Source: Desertifilum tharense IPPAS B-1220 (GTDB taxonomy: Bacteria > Cyanobacteriota > Cyanobacteriia > Cyanobacteriales > Desertifilaceae). Taken from it: a stretch of 64,000 nt of DNA. The translations under genes and the position numbers were made by a program. The stretch spans positions 1-64,000 of the forward strand of contig NZ_MJGC01000057.1 of assembly GCF_001746915.1 (NCBI RefSeq), written 5' to 3'. Positions 62,129 to 64,000 of this stretch are shown here, piece by piece. The notes under the pieces were generated by a model. That model was not told the origin of the DNA. It saw only the letters and a list, made by a program, of their open reading frames with translations, and made no database searches. Each line of letters starts with the position of its first letter. Within the stretch, counting starts at the first letter, position 1.

Positions 62129-63265
62129 ATGGCAGCAGAGAGAATTTATTGGTTAGCTTGGTCGCAAGTTCCGGGGATAGGCCCAGTTTTAATCAAACGC
62201 TTGCAACAACAGTTTGGCAGTTTAGCGATCGCTTGGAACGCCCCCGCGAAGGATCTGGTGCAAGTGGAAGGTCTAGGACGAACCAGCGTAGAAGCCCTCG
62301 CCGCCAAGCGCCAGCAGATTCACCCCGAAGCGTTTTTTACCGAACACCTCAAAACCAATCCCCACTTCTGGACGCCCGCCGATCCTGAATATCCGCGCTT
62401 GCTTCTAGAAATTCCCAATCCTCCACCCGTTTTATACTATCGCGGCACCGTCCATTCAGCGGAAAATCAAGGTTCCAAACCCACGGTGGGGATTGTGGGA
62501 ACTCGCGAACCCACCGAATATGGCAAACGCTGGACTCGCCGCCTCAGTCGCCTGTTAGCCCAACGCGGCTTTACCGTCGTTTCCGGAATGGCCCAAGGCA
62601 TTGATACAGAGGCGCATCGCGGTTGCTTGGAAGCGGGAGGACGCACTATTGCTGCCTTGGGGACGGGGGTCGATTTAGTCTATCCCCCGCGCAATCGGTC
62701 GCTGTACGATGATATTCTTCAACAGGGTCTAGTGGTGAGCGAGTATCCGGCGGGAACTCAACCCAACCGGATCAATTTTCCTCAACGCAATCGGATTATT
62801 GCGGGTTGGAGTCGGGCAATTTTAGTGATGGAAGCGCCTACCCAGTCGGGGGCGTTAATTACAGCCCACATGGCTAATGATTTTGGTCGGGATGTTTATG
62901 TTCTACCCGGCCGCTTGGACGATCCGCAATCGGCTGGCTGTTTGGGACTCCTGAGTAAGGGCGCGCAAGCAATCCAAAATGAGGGATACTTGATGGAGGT
63001 TTTGGGGGCAATGCCTCAGTTGGATGTACCAGAACAACTGAGTTTGTTTGAAACGCCAGAATCCCCGCCCCAAGCTACCCCAGATTTAAGCCCAGAGTTA
63101 GCGAAGGTGTTTCAGGCTTTAACTCTAGAACCGATGGGGCTAGATCAAATTGTTGAGCAACTTCAAATTGATACGGGTGCAGTTTTGAGTGCTTTATCGC
63201 AGCTAGAATTAATAGACTTGGTGACTGGGTTGCCTGGACTGCGCTATCAGCGAAATCCGAGTTAG
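62129..63265 (+). CDS. dprA: DNA-processing protein DprA
   Basis: 378 residues. Loads RecA on incoming single-stranded DNA during natural transformation. An N-terminal helix-hairpin-helix/SAM-like part (IYWLAWSQVPGIGP; about 1-70) leads to the Rossmann core (VGIVGTREPTEYG, VVSGMAQGIDTEAHRG, NRIIAGWSRAILVMEA, SGALITAHMANDFGRDVYVLPG), and a C-terminal winged-helix (about 310-375). It starts 27 bp after the kinase gene and could be co-transcribed. Confidence 0.96.
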   Translation: MAAERIYWLAWSQVPGIGPVLIKRLQQQFGSLAIAWNAPAKDLVQVEGLGRTSVEALAAKRQQIHPEAFFTEHLKTNPHFWTPADPEYPRLLLEIPNPPPVLYYRGTVHSAENQGSKPTVGIVGTREPTEYGKRWTRRLSRLLAQRGFTVVSGMAQGIDTEAHRGCLEAGGRTIAALGTGVDLVYPPRNRSLYDDILQQGLVVSEYPAGTQPNRINFPQRNRIIAGWSRAILVMEAPTQSGALITAHMANDFGRDVYVLPGRLDDPQSAGCLGLLSKGAQAIQNEGYLMEVLGAMPQLDVPEQLSLFETPESPPQATPDLSPELAKVFQALTLEPMGLDQIVEQLQIDTGAVLSALSQLELIDLVTGLPGLRYQRNPS

Positions 63266-63385
63266 CAAAATAGCGATCGCGCTTTAGGGAACAAACAAAG
63301 GAATTTTAGCTTTCCTTCTAGAGATATACCGTCTCTTAGAGAAAATTGATGTAAGCTAGTTTAGCTATCTGGTCTATAGCAAAGT

Positions 63386-63413
63386 GCTGTTACGCTGACT
63401 TCTGCGTAGCAGC
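63386..63413. repeat. Imperfect hairpin of a dispersed intergenic repeat type
   Basis: GCTG-T-TACGC (63386-63395) pairs with GCGTA-G-CAGC (63404-63413). It lies between dprA and the partial permease gene. Related short inverted repeats are common in cyanobacterial intergenic DNA. No T-run follows. Confidence 0.45.
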
Positions 63414-63484
63414 CTGCTAAGTCAAAAACTAGTTAGTCAGGTTAATTTTTTATCTTTTCCTAACTTTAATTATCTGAGCGATCG

Positions 63485-64000
63485 ATGCGTGAAAAATCGA
63501 ATTCCAATTTACTCGATCGGCTAAATAACTCTCAATTAATTCGCTATTTGTTGTTGTTTACGCTGGGTTGGGCAATTACTCAGTTATTGGCTTATTTTGA
63601 GCAAGTTATTATTGTGTTTACGCTTGCTGCCATTTTTGCCTTTTTATTAAATTATCCCGTGCGTTGGCTTAGGCGATTTTTGCCTCATGGGGTTGCAGTT
63701 TGTATTGTATTTTTGCTCAGTTTAGTGCTTTTGGGCGGGTTGTCGCTGACGATTGGCTTGGCAATTCTTTCTCAAGGCGAACAGTTATTAAACCAATCAA
63801 CGATTTTAATTAATTCAGTTTTACCCTTAATTGAAAGATTAGAAAACTTTTTGGAACGGGTGAACGTTCAAGTTGATTTTGCAATTTTAGAAGAACAGGT
63901 TCGCAATCAGATTTTTACGGGTATTGGAGCGGGATTGCTGACGTTACAAAATTGGCTTACTCGCTTAATTGACCTCATTTTGATTGTGGTGATTGCGTTC
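63485..64000 (+). CDS. AI-2E family transporter (partial, cut by window end)
   Basis: 172 codons without a stop reach the end of the window, so the 3' part is missing. At least four hydrophobic helices are visible (about 18-35, 38-57, 67-95 and 155-172); QVIIVFTLAAIFAFLLNYPV is the family's second helix and loop. The PerM/AI-2E permease family (usually about 340-370 residues) may export autoinducer or other molecules; the substrate is not known here. Confidence 0.85.
   Translation, partial: MREKSNSNLLDRLNNSQLIRYLLLFTLGWAITQLLAYFEQVIIVFTLAAIFAFLLNYPVRWLRRFLPHGVAVCIVFLLSLVLLGGLSLTIGLAILSQGEQLLNQSTILINSVLPLIERLENFLERVNVQVDFAILEEQVRNQIFTGIGAGLLTLQNWLTRLIDLILIVVIAF

Overview
This window is chromosomal DNA from an oxygenic cyanobacterium. 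The evidence is genes for cytochrome b6 and subunit IV (petB/petD), the D1 processing protease (ctpA), plastocyanin (petE), cytochrome c6 (petJ), cytochrome c550 (psbV) and its paralogue psbV2. FtsH, PetB, PsbV and plastocyanin are all typically cyanobacterial, and HIP1-type GCGATCGC octamers are scattered throughout. Dispersed heptamer-based tandem repeats, many sensor and cyclase proteins and the absence of heterocyst genes fit a filamentous, Oscillatoriales-like organism, but the lineage is an inference.

Layout. 0.2-10.9 kb: subtilase, sensor histidine kinase, signal peptidase I, FtsH, tRNA-Arg(UCU), a receptor-type class III adenylate cyclase and an MFS carrier. 11-13 kb: small secreted and membrane proteins and a decayed locus holding a 472-bp element with perfect 19-bp inverted ends and a 5-bp target duplication. 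12.8-15.6 kb: GT4 glycosyltransferase, GDP-mannose-4,6-dehydratase-like enzyme and an RsbW-like anti-sigma kinase. 15.7-18.4 kb: petD-petB divergent from ctpA. 18.6-27.8 kb: glycerol kinase, a small P-loop kinase, a large repeat-bearing subtilase, YajQ, MAPEG, a SLOG-like protein, a BioD/DRTGG protein and EbsA. 28-31.5 kb: a 40-bp tandem array, then a radical SAM enzyme overlapping a glucosyl-diacylglycerol synthase, and an OmpA-type protein. 31.8-41.5 kb: housekeeping and small-molecule genes (tmk, glsA, NUDIX, ribD, mscS) and a broken maltose-acetyltransferase-like gene. 41.6-44.8 kb: rhomboid protease and the petJ-petE-psbV2-psbV cluster. 45-54.4 kb: accD, pilD, a TPR glycosyltransferase, an FHA-GAF adenylate cyclase, ylqF, a universal stress protein and pgk. 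54.8-62 kb: a 1-kb gene-free stretch, then an RsbU/RsbW-like partner-switching pair, a NarL-type regulator and a REC-PAS-GAF-GAF histidine kinase. The window ends with dprA and the start of an AI-2E-type permease.

Three themes connect the genes. Photosynthetic electron transport is covered by the b6f core, both alternative soluble donors (plastocyanin and c6), both c550-type cytochromes and proteases that maintain photosystem II (CtpA, an FtsH2-like protease). Signalling is dense: two class III cyclases, two large histidine kinases, a PP2C/anti-sigma pair plus an orphan anti-sigma kinase. Membrane and envelope biogenesis is represented by glucolipid synthase, signal peptidase, prepilin peptidase, EbsA, rhomboid, MscS and glycosyltransferases.

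No phage, CRISPR array, autonomous transposase or recognisable defence island was seen. The most unusual items are the 472-bp inverted-repeat element, the microhomology-type deletion in the acetyltransferase gene, the radical SAM/glucolipid synthase overlap, the compact four-gene electron-carrier cluster and the heptamer repeat families.
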